The notes under the pieces were generated by a model. That model saw only the letters and a program-made list of their open reading frames with translations. It was not told the DNA's origin and searched no databases. A stretch of DNA of 64,000 bases from Persicaria tinctoria (lineage: Eukaryota; Streptophyta; Magnoliopsida; Caryophyllales; Polygonaceae), in NCBI GenBank assembly GCA_037127255.1, contig JBANSL010000004.1, positions 90,459,627 through 90,523,626 on the forward strand, in the 5' to 3' direction. Below are positions 10,968 to 25,269 of the stretch, piece by piece (position 1 is the stretch's first letter; each line of letters begins with the position of its first letter). The translations under genes were made by a program, and so were the position numbers.

Positions 10968-12132
10968 AATTTTTATTTTAATTCCAACTTTTAAAATGTA
11001 TTCATACTTGTATTTTGTATTAAACTTGTTGACTTTGTTTTTAAGCTATTTACGAATATGAACGATTGAGAACTCTGTTTTGGTCAATCTTTATTTTCTT
11101 CCAAGCTTTGCATATGATTTGAAAAAAAATATCCACAAATTTAAGAATAGTTGAACTAGTATATTAAAAAAATATTTATCGAATTGAAATGCTTAAATCG
11201 AGTCATGAGAACCATGGTTAGAAAGACTAAATAATTATTAATCTCAATTAAGATTAATTATTGTTTGGGGAAATGCAAAATGTATAATAATTGACGATAA
11301 AGAGTGTGTACAACTTAATACCAAGTATCTTTATTTATTTCGAAGTGTCGAACGCAATACAAGCTACGTTTAACGAATGTGTTCAAACAAAATGTAGTTA
11401 GGTAATTCAAGAAATATGTTATATATGATATATTAGGGCTCGTTTGATTGAATGTGGGAATTATAACTCTTGGGAACTTAATTCCCGTTAATTAAAAAAA
11501 GTTGTTTGGTTGAATTTTTGTTTTTAGTTATATAAATAGGAAAATAAATAAATTCACATTAAAAAAATGAGGAAGTTAAACTTACCAACTGCCCCCTATG
11601 TAAGTGAACTTCCTACGATTTGGATTAATTGAAATTTTTGAGAAGTTCAATTTCTGTATCTTTCTGTCAATCAAACACAGGAATATATCATACTTTCTGG
11701 GTTTTTAAGTGACTAACCAAACGAGACCTTAGTTGCTTAAATATATAATTTGCTGGGTTCCAATGAAATTGAGGATTTCATTCCACCAAACTGTCTGATG
11801 TTAGGTACATCTCCATGTTTACATGTTGGTATTTGGCACACAATTACTGAATTACCAACCAGTTAGTTCAACTCATCATGCATATATATGGAAGACATAT
11901 ACATGAATAACATGATATATCTTGATTAGCAATTTAATTTTAAACTACCCATTGTTAACAATGGGTATAATTATGCATAAAATACCAGCTACCCATTTTT
12001 GGATTATTGTTTACTTATATTTGCTTATTTATAAACATAAAATTTAGGGACATGGTTTTTTAAGAAGTGAAATGGTTAATAGTTACTCACCTTACTTTTT
12101 TTTTTATATGGAGTTGTTTGTTATTTTCATTT
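10968..12132. repeat. Segmental duplication, copy 2
   Basis: Sister copy of 105-1480 in the same orientation. It lacks the Mutator-like MITE found in copy 1 but carries a Tourist-like MITE at 11436-11728. Because the copies share the surrounding sequence, each shows the pre-insertion state of the other's MITE. The duplication therefore predates both insertions. Confidence 0.85.
11436..11728. mobile_element. Tourist-like (PIF/Harbinger) MITE
   Basis: The 293-bp element has imperfect inverted ends, GGGCTCGTTTGATTG at the left and GGTCTCGTTTGGTTAG read inwards from the right. It is flanked by the 3-bp TSD TTA (11433-11435 and 11729-11731). The sister copy at about 578-590 reads straight through with a single TTA, confirming the empty site. 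It is non-coding. Confidence 0.85.
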
Positions 12133-12439
12133 ATCCTTTCTTGATGAATAATTTTTTTATCTAACTTTATTTTCTTTTTCTTTTTCTTTTTTTTTGGAAG
12201 CGAGATAAAAATTAGGGCGGACGGTCACTGACCACCATCCTTGCGGACAAGAGCGCAAAGTTCTGAACCACTCTCCAAGCTACCGTCATCACGAGTTCTA
12301 TACGCAAAATGAGCGATCCTGTCCGCAGAAACACTCGATTCCATGACGAATAACAATATAAAAGAACGTATATAGATCGAATTCTGTATCAAATTATAAA
12401 AGCTCAAACCAATGGTAGCTCTTTGCATCTTCTGCACAA
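12133..12439 (-). other. Unassigned sequence, short ORF
   Basis: A minus-strand ORF at 12225-12458 ends with SADRIAHFAYRTRDDGSLES and further polar residues. I do not recognise the family, and the frame overlaps the start of the LTR-like element next door. It may be an exon fragment. No function is proposed. Confidence 0.25.
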
Positions 12440-12810
12440 GCGGAGTGCATTGACTCATATACTATGGCTTGATATGTTAACTTTCCGATGTGGGACATCT
12501 AACACGCCCCCGCAAGTGCAACTAGGAATGACCATCTAGTTGACACTTGGACCACTGGTAACCCAGACCAGGATCGAAAGACGGGCCGTTAGACTAACCG
12601 ATCTGATACCATATCAAAGTCCGACTCGGACCGATGACTGTGTGCACAGGCGCATATGCGCTAGTAGCCTAACACACAAACCGAGTGAGGTTCCATTCTA
12701 AAATCAATTGTCAATAGAAAGATTAATGCACTGACTCATACACTAGGGTTTGATATATTAACTTTTCGATGTGAAACACTTTTGGTCTCTTTCACATCTA
12801 ACACAGGTTA
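12440..12810 (-). mobile_element. Short LTR retroelement (TRIM-like), minus strand
   Basis: Two direct repeats start TGTTAGATGT on the minus strand, at about 12809 and about 12508, and share the following GTTAACATATCAA-type sequence. Just inside the first repeat is a primer-binding-site-like TGGTATCAGATCGG (near 12605-12620), which matches the usual initiator-Met tRNA site except near its end. A purine-rich GCGGGGGCG precedes the second repeat. The internal part is about 100 bp and non-coding. The 3' LTR looks truncated near 12440. Confidence 0.6.
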
Positions 12811-13560
12811 AGGTGTTTAGCCCTTAGGACACCACTTCTAACTTTCTAAGGCCAAAAGCTTCGGCAAACAAGATAGAATTGTTATTACATAACCTATTTT
12901 CTTGTTGAATTGAATTCAACCACTCCACATAAATTATTAATGAATTGAATTATATATTTTTTTCAGTGGGTTGACTGCCTCATTCTCCAATCTAAAATTG
13001 AAGACCTCTCCATTCTTATAATCTTATCTCGTGTTGCCTGGTTTTATACTTTTATTGAGCAATGAATGTCTACTTGTTAAAAAAGTCAAAATTGCTGACT
13101 TTGGGCCACCCCTTTCTTAATTATGCTACCAACTCCAGGCCCATATTAGTCTCAATTGATGGCCTTGATTTTGGGCCTATCACCTATGCAGGGAATGCCC
13201 TCTAGGGGATGATCCTCAAGTCCTCAACCAATTGAAATCACCATAGTATAAAATAAACACATTGAGTTATGACAACGAAATCTAATTTTATAGTTTTACC
13301 TAATACATTAAGCCCAACGTTTTCTTTCACAGTTTCACTTCAAAACCATAAACCATAATCCAATATGGTAATTGAGAATTGGGGAGGAAACCAAGAGGGA
13401 ATTAATTAATTTTTGGGGATTGATTTTGAAAAAGAAAATTAGTTCTTGATGTAATGAGTCGGTTTGAGAGTGACAAGATCTAGATCGAGTTGTAAGTATA
13501 ATTTTTCCAAACGAGTCAAGAGGATATATCCTATTGATTATACACATATATAGACATATA
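12811..13560. other. Intergenic, no gene seen
   Basis: The sequence is AT-rich with unremarkable short ORFs. I see no transposon ends, tRNA boxes or splice-compatible coding sequence. Confidence 0.3.
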
Positions 13561-14071
13561 CAATCAAAGACAAAAGACAGGTATCATACACGAAAAACCT
13601 TGCTAAGTAACTGAAAAGAGGAAAAATGGAAAATGAATATGATACGACCCCAAGCTTTGCTATTCCAGACCGTCCTTTCCCATCTGAATAGCTCTCCTCC
13701 ACTAAATTCTATCTTGCCCCAAATCTTGAAACAATAATGCTATGGTGGTCAACCCGAAAATACAGAAGTATAGGACCATACCATGGGTCTTACGTAAAGA
13801 AGGGAAGGTGAAACTATACCCAAAAGTCCCCTCTAAACCCTAAAATGCCTACACAGAAATCTCCTAAGTATCCACAAGCCATCCTACGCTCGAGCTAATA
13901 GAGCACTCTAACCCCAAATCCTCCATGAGGCCCAAGATAGCCAGATCTTGTCTAATCCTCTCCTTCCCATGACACTTTCGATCGATAGCAAGGTTATCAT
14001 ACTTTTGCACCGTGCACTCTAATCTCTTCTCTAACACATGCCAAAACCACCGTAAGTCTGTAACCTTGACT
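13561..14071 (-). pseudogene. LINE reverse transcriptase C-terminal remnant
   Basis: On the minus strand a frame from about 14064 to a stop at 13864 reads LRWFWHVLEK, later ERIRQDLAILGLMEDLGLE. This resembles the C-terminal tail of plant LINE-type reverse transcriptases (RWFGHVxRR ... KxDLxxLGLxEE). The rest of the domain is not recognisable. The fragment is split by the hAT element at 14080-15218 and resumes at 15227, so the LINE is older than the hAT. Confidence 0.55.
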
Positions 14072-14079
14072 CTTGCAAC

Positions 14080-15218
14080 TAGGGCTGATATACGAGCCTA
14101 CGAGGTCGAGTACTGGCTGCTAAACGAGCCGAGCTCGAGCTCGAGCTCAAATCCTATTCGAGTATATTTATATGCTCAAGCTCGGCTCGCGAGCTTGATG
14201 TAGAACTCGAGCCCGAACTCGAGCTCGAGCTCGATAAGCTCGACTAGGCTCGTTATGAGCTCGAACTCGGGCTCGATGAGCTCGTTAAGGCTCGAATGAA
14301 CTCAAATTAAATTGAAGAACATGACAGATTGAAGAACATGACATATAGAACAGCAAAAACCAAATTAAATTGAAGAACAACAAAAATCAAATCAAATTCA
14401 AGAACAGCAAAAAATCAAATTGGATTGAAGAACATGACATATTAATATATTATTGAAGAACAACAAAATCCAATCGATGGAAAATGTTTGTAGTAGGCCA
14501 TTTTGGGTGAAATGAATGTGCAAGGTCAACAAAAAATCCAATCGAACAGCAAAAATCCAATCGAACAGGATTGAAGAACATGACATGTGATTAATGAACA
14601 GCAGCGACAATCTAGCAGCAACAGCAATCCAGCAACAACAACTATGGAGGTGGCGAGAGAGATCCGAGAGAGAAGACGCTGAGAAGATATGAGATGAGAG
14701 CAGATCTGAGAAATAAGACGCCGAGAAGATCCATCGGGAACTGTTCCGGCTTGAACGACTCGCCCATAGACCATAGTAGATTTGAGACGAGGGTCGACAA
14801 TCGAGAGCCAGGCGAGAGAAGATATAAGGCCGAGGGGCATTGAAGGGATCGACGAGACTCCGAAAGCAGATCAATGGAGGCGGCGAAAAATCCGACAATG
14901 GAGGCGGCGACAATGGCTGATTGCAAAATAGATCGAGAGAGAAGAGCAGAGCAAGAGAGATCTGAGAGAGAGAAAGGCAAGTCGGCGAGAGCGAACTGGT
15001 GCTGGACAAAGATTGAGCGAGCGACGGTTGTGTAAAGAAAACCCTAGGCTACATTATATATATACACGAGCTCGCGAGCTACTCGAGCTCGAGCTCGATT
15101 CGAGCTCAGGAATAAGCTCGAACTCGGCTCATATATCCATTCGAGCGATCCCGAGTCGAGCTTTTACCGAGCCGAGCCCGAGTCGATCCCGAGCTACTCG
15201 GCTCATGTATCAGGCCTA
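14080..15218. mobile_element. Non-autonomous hAT element, 1139 bp
   Basis: The inverted ends are TAGGGCTGATATACGAGCC at the left and TAGGCCTGATACATGAGCC read inwards from the right (16 of 19 match). The 8-bp TSD CTTGCAAC is perfect (14072-14079 and 15219-15226). Subterminal arrays of GAGCTCGAGCTC and GCTCGAACTCG lie at both ends. The interior has several overlapping short ORFs but no transposase. A degenerate relative with the same subterminal arrays lies at 61085-61592. Confidence 0.9.
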
Positions 15219-15226
15219 CTTGCAAC

Positions 15227-15684
15227 TTATCCCTAATGCTAATTACTCCTACATTGTCATGAATAACTTTATTTATGATTCAATCTAGCCTTGTATTCCC
15301 ACACATTCATACGAAAATCAACAAAATTTAAGATAGAACACATTCGTCTTAATTTTAATTATAAATTTGTACAGCGGTTATCACAATACATCTCATATTT
15401 CAGTTCAAAATCCTCTAAAAAAATATAGACTCACAATTGACGAGTTAATGTATAAAAATTATAATTGAATGATCAAAGCATATGGGGAGGCAGGAATTGG
15501 GCTTTTTTCCATGTGTTCGGACATGTAGGTTTTTACCTTCTTCACCTAATTTATTAAGGTCAACATTAATTTGTAGGTTACCCCCTATCACTATTTTGTA
15601 CTTAAATACAACCCAATGAATATTAAAGATAAGGTTTCTTACAAACAATAGGTATAGGTGCATTTTTATTTGTTTAGTAAAGAA
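15227..15684. other. Old repeat DNA, no gene
   Basis: This is the other side of the LINE remnant interrupted by the hAT element, passing into AT-rich sequence. Nothing else could be supported. Confidence 0.3.
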
Positions 15685-16506
15685 CTAGTGTAATACCCGT
15701 GCCTTCAAGGCACGGGAGTTTGATCTATTTTAATTTGAACATCATTTTATATATCTATATCTATAATAGTACTATATAAATATATACTTGTTTATAACAA
15801 AAATATGTACGTATAAAGTTTTTTTTTTTGTAATTTATAAATTAGTTGGAAAGAGATACAATACAAAATTTTAAAATGATTTAATAAGGTAAAGTAGTAA
15901 TAATATTCAAACACACCACCTAATATAATTGAAATAAATACTCCGTATATAATTATTGTCATAAGCACATGATTGTGCGAATACTTTTGAAGTTATGTAA
16001 ATATACATAACTTATTCATTATTTTCATTAGAAAGATGGCTAGAAAGAGAGGGAAATTAATAGTGAAAATAAATGTAAGATGGTAAAAATAAAAAGATCC
16101 TAAAAGGTATAAAAGTGATATAAGATGCCTCATCTAAGATGTAAAATAATCATTAGTAATGCTTGTAAATCTTAAAATATTATTTATTTTTCGATAGTCA
16201 TTTAAGATGTCTAAAATAAGTAAATTGTAAGAAAAAAAACTTTTCAAAAATAAGTAAAATAAGTAAATTGTAAGAAAAAAACATCACTTATTAATATCGA
16301 TTAATAAGAAAAGAAACTTTTGATTAGTATGAAAATAGGAAACAAATATGTTCAAAATATGAAACGTGTATTTTAAAATTTCAGCAATAATATTGACCAA
16401 TAAGAAAATACCCTTTGAATAAAAAAATTAAGTTTAATTGTGGGCGTGACATTTCAGCAAAATGCTAGCAGAATTATTATTATTATTATTATTATTAATT
16501 AATAGA
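15685..16506 (-). mobile_element. Non-autonomous Helitron 1
   Basis: On the minus strand the 3' end has a hairpin (CCCGTGCCTTGAAGGCACGG) a few bases before the terminal CTAG at 15685-15688. The 5' end at 16506 reads TCTATTAATTAATAATAA. It sits between A and T with no TSD, as Helitrons do. A (TTA)n microsatellite lies near the 5' end (16476-16500). It encodes no Rep/helicase. Confidence 0.7.
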
Positions 16507-16699
16507 TTTTTATTTTGACATTTGAATTAATTGTCTAAATATTTTTAATACGATTGTGATGAATATAATATAGGAAACAAATATTTAAACTTCCCTTAAT
16601 AACATCGATTAATAAGAAATGAAACTTTTGATTAAAAAATTCAACTTTAATTTACAAAGCGACACGTTAGCAAAATGCTAGCAGAATTAGTAATATTAA
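16507..16699 (-). repeat. Helitron 5' segment, copy 1
   Basis: Nearly identical to about 18944-19132, including GCAAAATGCTAGCAGAATTA, which also occurs near other Helitron 5' ends. It is broken off at 16699, where Helitron 2 begins. Confidence 0.7.
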
Positions 16700-18918
16700 C
16701 TAGTGTAATACTCGTGCCTTGAAGGCACGGGATTTTGATCCGTTTAAATTTGAACATCATTCTATATATCTATATAATACTATATTAATATATATTTTTT
16801 TACAAAAGAAATATGTTTAAAGTTTTTTTTTAATCTATAAATTAGTTGGAAAAAGATACAATACAATTTTTGAAGATTTTTTAAAAAAATATTCAACATC
16901 AAATAAATATTCAACGAAATATTCACACTTTCAAACTATTTAAAAAATATTACGTTTTGTCAGTTGTATTAGAAAAACACAGTCTTAGGCCACATTGTAT
17001 TCGCAAAATCTCAAACTTGATGGTGGGAAAAAAGAATTTTTTATCAAAATATTCACTAAAAAATAAATATTTACAATAATATTCACACTTTCAAATAATT
17101 TGCAAAAATATTCATTTTTTGCCGGTTGTTCAGAGAAACGCGGTCTGAAACCGCGTTTCATTCAGTAGCGGTAAAATTTAAAATCGAAAGAAGTTTGGGA
17201 GAAAAAAAAACTAAAAAAACGCGGTTTGAAACTGCGTTTTATAACCATTTTTCAGAAAAACGCAATTTCAAACCGCCTTTTATTATATTGTATTTTAAAA
17301 TTAAAAAAAAAAAAAAAGGAAAGGGAAGAAAGAAAGGAAAACGTCTTCTTCCCCCATCAATGGCTATGCTCGCCCACCGATACCATACCGCCGACCACCA
17401 CCGTCTTCTTCCTCAATCAACAGCCCGCTCGACCATCACCATTCCACCACCGCCTTCCCCTCGCTGCCACCCACCGGCCGACCTCCTCCCTCGATGACAA
17501 AGCTCCTCTTCGATTCGGGCGGCCTCGAAGCTTCCTCTTCGATCTGAGATTGGGGGTTTCCAACCTCGAAGCTTCCGCCGCTAACGAGGGCTCCGACGAC
17601 CATGCCATGGCTCCGACAATCTGAGGTTGGGGGTTGTCGACCACGAAGCCTCCACCGCTGACGATTGGGGTTGTCGATCCGAGCGTGAGAGCAACAAGTC
17701 TGGGTGACATACAATTGGGGTTGCCGAGCTCGACATACAATTGGGGTTGGGCGTTGACGATTGGGGTTGCCGATCTGAGCCTCCACCGCGGACGAGGGAG
17801 GAGGTCGGGGAGGACGACCGGACTGCCGGACTGGAGAGCTACAGTGAATGGGCGAGGGGATTACAACCGCGTTTCTTTCAATTTCTATATTTTTTTAAAA
17901 TATATTTTTTTAATTTAAAAATTAAACCTAATAAACGCGGTTTCAAACCGCGTTTTAGCAAAAATTAATTATAAAACGCGGTTTCTTTCGTATGTGTTTT
18001 TTCCACTCTCAGATACTCCCTCCGTTCAAAAATATAGGTCTTTTTAGACTTAAAATGTTGTTTAGAAATATAAGTCCTTTTAGGTTTTCTAGGCATTGGG
18101 TTAAGTGAAAAGTAACTTTTTGAGTTGTTTTATGAAATTCTACTGGTTGTTAGTGGTTGTGGATAATTAATGAGGGGTATAAAGGTAATAAGTTTATGAT
18201 TTTATTAATTTATGTGCAAATGTCTAAAAGAACTTATATTGTTGAACGGAGGTAGTATTACTTATTCTAAAAGAAAACCGCGTTTCTCTGACTTCCCTGC
18301 AAATTTTGAATATTTTTGTAAATATTTTAAAGGTGCGAATTTTTTCGTAATTTTTTATTTTTCTCTGAATATTTTGAAAAAAAATTCGGGAAAAAATAAA
18401 CGACAGAAACGTGATTTTAAACAACATTCCTTTCGTAATCAGAGATAAAACACGGGTTAAAACCATATTTTTTCTATTTCTCAGTTAAAAAAATATTTTA
18501 ATTCATCTCATCCCATCATCATATTCGTAAAAATGTCGAGTTCTTAACCGTAAAAAATATTTTAATTCATCTTCTTAAAAATGTCAAATTCTGGAAAAAA
18601 AAAATACATGGGATGTGAATGTTCTAACGGTAAAACATCTACCATTATTTATTGAGTTAGTTCAATGATTTTTAAAATATATAAAAAATAATTTGGGCGT
18701 TCTTTACATAAAATCATGGTAAACTTACATATATTAGGTTCAATGTATCTAATCATTTTTAATACAATTGTGATAGATATAATATATGAAACATATATTG
18801 AAACCTTCTTAAAATACAATCGACCAATAAGAAAAGAGATCTGTGATTAAAAAAAGCAATTTTAATTGAGAGAGTGACACGTCAGCAAAATGCTAACAGA
18901 ATTAGTAATATTAATAGA
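16700..18918 (-). mobile_element. Non-autonomous Helitron 2, 2.2 kb
   Basis: The 3' end has the same hairpin and CTAG (16700-16703) as Helitron 1, and the 5' end at 18918 reads TCTATTAATATTACTAATTC on the minus strand. The flanks are A and T. Inside lie a Stowaway MITE (18016-18255) and a GC-rich gene-like block (17340-17870) bracketed by repeated AACGCGGTTT/AAACCGCGTT palindromes (near 17135, 17217, 17931 and 17967). The ORFs in the block match no family I recognise. It may be a second element or a captured gene piece. No Rep/helicase is seen. Confidence 0.65.
18016..18255. mobile_element. Stowaway-type MITE
   Basis: The ends CTCCCTCCGTTC and its inverted counterpart GAACGGAGGTAG are flanked by TA (18014-18015 and 18256-18257). 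It is 240 bp and non-coding, lying inside Helitron 2. Confidence 0.85.
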
Positions 18919-19137
18919 TAGAAGATTATTAATCAATAGATTTTTATTTTGACATTTGAATTAATTGTCTAGATATTTTTAATACGATTGTGATGAATAT
19001 AATATAGGAAACAAATATTTAAACTTCCCTTAATAACATCGATTAATAAGAAATGAAACTTTTGATTAAAAAATTCAACTTTAATTTACAGAGCGACACG
19101 TCAGCAAAATGCTAGCAGAATTAGTAATATTAATAGA
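18919..19137 (-). repeat. Helitron 5' segment, copy 2
   Basis: Near-identical to 16507-16699. It ends at 19137 with the Helitron 5' signature (TCTATTAATATTACTAATTC on the minus strand), followed by T. Its 3' partner was not assigned; it may belong to a tandem or nested Helitron. Confidence 0.6.
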
Positions 19138-19700
19138 TTAATAGATTCGGGCGAGCGAGTTTTACCCGACAGCATCTTTTCAGACGAGGTTAAGAAGACC
19201 AAAATCGCTGTGAATATCGACACTTCAGACAGAGTGACAAATGTGTGTAACCTTATCAGTCACTTTGGTGTCTAAATGAGGCAAAAGTATATGTGCATTT
19301 TTATTACCTTGACATGCATTTTAATTTTTAGACATTTTTATTATTTTATGCATTTATCTCAACTTATATTAAAAAAAAATTGAATATTCATACAAAAAAA
19401 TTGCAATACAATGGGTGCGGTGCCGGCCACCCGCCATTTCCAACTAACTACTGGTAAAAAAAATTCATTAGTCATATCTTCTTAATTCTCCATTAAAGTC
19501 TTAATCAAGCTTTGATTCTAACCTTGACAAAGAAACCTAACGCCAGTCAAAATAAGAAAACTTTGAAAAATAAATTAAAAAAAAAAAAGGGAAAAAGAAA
19601 AGCAGGAAAGGTTGTGTTTGTGGGGTTTGACCGGTCAAAAAGCAGGCGTTGGAAAAAAAGGGATTAAATATGTGGGAGGGGAGGGGGTTGTCTCCTTTGA
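19138..19700. other. Upstream region of the SHAGGY-like kinase
   Basis: No gene is seen. The stretch is AT-rich, passing into a G-rich run (19674-19692) before the probable leader exon. A clear TATA box could not be chosen. Confidence 0.3.
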
Positions 19701-20649
19701 CTGTACACCCAACCCCAAAAGCCACAGATCCCCTCTCCCTTCATTGGTCATATCGCTGCATTGATCGCGTTACCGGTCTCGATCCGCCAGCGGCTCCTCC
19801 ATAACCAATGTGCTTGCCTGCCTGGTATGTCTTCGTCTTCTCCGCTGTCGTTCTCGATCCCTTAATTTATGGCCTTTTTGTTTGATTTCTAGGGTTTTGG
19901 TTTTCCGTTGCTTGTAAGATCCGTGTGGTTTGTCCTCTTTAAGTATTCGTGTCTCTTTGTTTTGCTTGTTTGCCAATTGGTCTTAGTTTGAAGGTGAGTT
20001 TCGATCTCTTTCGGTTTATCCTGTTTAATGGCAATCAGATAGGTTTTGTGCGTTTTTCTTGAAAATTTTGTGCCAGATCTCTAAAATTTATGTAAAATTC
20101 AAGCATCTGTTGTTAGCGTAACCTAATTATTCAAATCCACACAAAAGTAGTAGGCAAAGCTGTTCTTGCTCGGCGTTGGTTTAAACTGTACTTATACAGT
20201 CTATAAAATATTGTCATTTGACAGATGTAATTGAGTTGTGAAAGCATGATTTGGAATTGGATTGGATGCATACATACTCTAAAGTCTATACTTGCTGTAC
20301 CTGGTTGGAGTACTTAATTAACAAGGCTTCTTTTATGCTTATCAACCCCCATTTCCCATCTTATTAGCGCCTTTCAAGTTGTCTTAGAGGATTTTTCCTT
20401 TTTGTACGACTTCCTTTCCCGAACCCCATTACCACCTTATCTCGATTTCTATTCAGTTCTAATGAAAGGCATTGCTCTCCGTATGAAATTCTTGATGTAT
20501 TGTACCTATTCTGATGTTGTGTTTTTCGTTTTCCAGGTGCTTCTAGAGCCTTCCTGTGGGACAAGACGTGTGTATTAGACGTACTTTGACATACTGCCTG
20601 CCGTATTTTTGCGAACTAGCGATTTCTGTTGGCAAATAGACCCGAGTAA
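19701..20649 (+). promoter_or_regulatory. 5' leader of the kinase with a leader intron
   Basis: A non-coding first exon probably ends at 19824 (CTG|GTATGT). The leader resumes at 20537 after TTTTCCAG and runs to the ATG at 20650. This gives a leader intron of about 712 bp. The transcription start is not defined; the splice sites are inferred from consensus only. Confidence 0.5.
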
Positions 20650-23325
<2,676 letters not shown>

Positions 23326-25180
23326 TATGACGTGGGTTCTTGCTTGAAGGAAATCTCTCTTGGAAGTAGGCAAGTTTTGGTGTGGTAGCTGTACTTCTAT
23401 CCGAGTTGTATGTGTGCAGAAGCTGCGTCACCATTGTTAAATATCATTATATTTCTGATCCTTATGTCGTACCTGTGTTCGTCGAAGCATACAAGAGAAA
23501 GGTTCTTGTTTATTGTTCATAGAACCTGAACCTGACTAAGACGAACGATTAATTCTAGATTGACTTAGGCCGTAGCAATGTGTTGAATGAAAAGATTGTA
23601 TTATTCTTTTATTGTGGTTCCGTCCTGATCCGCCTCTTTGAATGTTGAACTTGCACATCTTGTGCCTGCAGATTTTGTTTTGTTTGGAATGTGTATCCAA
23701 GGCAATGGTATCTTGTATTATCTCATTATCTGTGCTTTTGAGAGCCAATAGAAGAATCAGAACTTTTTTCTACCTATGGTTCAACTAAATTTTGTTTAGT
23801 TTTTGTTTATGTTTCAATTTAAAATCATTGAAGCCTTAAAAAAGGTATACAAAAGTTGGAATCATGGTTCCAGTGTAGCTCTTATCAGACATTCAAAATC
23901 AAACTCTGGACTTGGTGAAGTTATGTTCTTGGATGCAACATCAAGGTAACTTCAATCTTGCTTGCTAGGGAACCAAGACTTTGGAGTTTGGAATTTTGGT
24001 AACACAAAATAAGTAACTCTGTAATTTTTGCAAATTGTGAATTGATTTCAATTGCATCTTCTTACCAGTCAAGCAGTGTTGTGTAACTTGCAGGGAGTGC
24101 TCTTAACTACCTAGCAGAAAACAATGACACTGTGCAGACCTAACTGTCTCAGAGACTGCCCAGGTTCTTTCTGAACTCTAACCAAAGAGTTGAGTAATGG
24201 TGTTGATACATAGCATAGCTGTCATGAGTCTCATCAGACAAGATGAAAAACACAACTTTATCTAGTCTGTTTATCTTTTATCCATACTCGTTGCTTTTGA
24301 CATATTTTGCATAAGTTGCTTCATATACTTGTCATCTATTTCCTGTTATTTTCCCTTGCATTGATATTTGTTAAACTTAAACATAACATTCACATCAACT
24401 AAGACACGGCGAGAATTATCCAAGCCATAGCACAAGTGCCCTAGGGGCTAGGGCTAGGAGTAGGAGCAAATCATGAAAATGTTTGAACTCTCAGTCTAAG
24501 CATCATGACACACTTCTGCACTGGTGGTTCCTTTTTTTCTCCGCGCAAATAATGTTGCACAGTACAGCACATTCCCGAATGACAATGATGAAACTGTGTC
24601 CGGGTGTTTTTCTTACTTCCATATGTGGTTACTACATGATAATGGTTACTCCAATTGCAGGTTTTGATACTTCTGGTGTACCCTCAGGTTAAAAAAAACA
24701 TTGATGAAATAAGCTTGCATTTGGGACCATCAAATGTGAAAGTTAAAAGGGATAGTAGGGTGGAACATGGGTGCTATTTCATGGTGTCCACCCATTTGGC
24801 TTTCCTTTTTCCCCAACCGCCATCTGCACAGGCACCACATTCTCAAAAGACGGCATGCCTAAACCATAAAAATGGTCAGTGAGGCACATAATACCATTTA
24901 AATATTAGCGATGTGCAGATAATTTTTTTGAAACCTTGTTTCCACTAGCGGTTCAGCAACCATATTATATATATGTGTGCTCAGGCTTTCTGTTTCTGCA
25001 TGATGCTTTTACCCTCTAGAGCTTTGCTTGCAACTTGTATCTGCTACTGTGCTTTATAGTGGTCACTTAGCCCCAAAGAGACTCCTCCCAACTACTTTCA
25101 ACTTAAGTGTGTAGTCATTGGCAGTGACTTATATGTCCTGCAATTGACAAAGACAAGGCCGTTAAACTATTCCTAGGAAA
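23326..25180. other. Kinase 3' region and polygalacturonase upstream DNA
   Basis: Beyond the kinase 3' UTR there are only short ORFs (for example 24483-24692 and 24655-24882) with no recognisable domains. No transposon ends were found. The last few hundred bases would hold the polygalacturonase promoter; no convincing TATA box was chosen. Confidence 0.3.
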
Positions 25181-25269
25181 CTGAGAGACAGTTCTCTTTG
25201 TTGCCTATTTCAAGTCTCACTTTGCTCACCTTATTCCAAAATTTTAGCAAAGTTTTCTTACAGTCTGTA

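Noticed and set aside
14398..15009. 203-aa minus-strand ORF
   Set aside because: It is a Ser/Leu-rich translation of the interior of a non-autonomous hAT element, with no recognised domain.
17126..17968. Possible coding gene with Pro/His-rich product
   Set aside because: Frames on both strands are equally open because of GC content; no start, splice or domain support.
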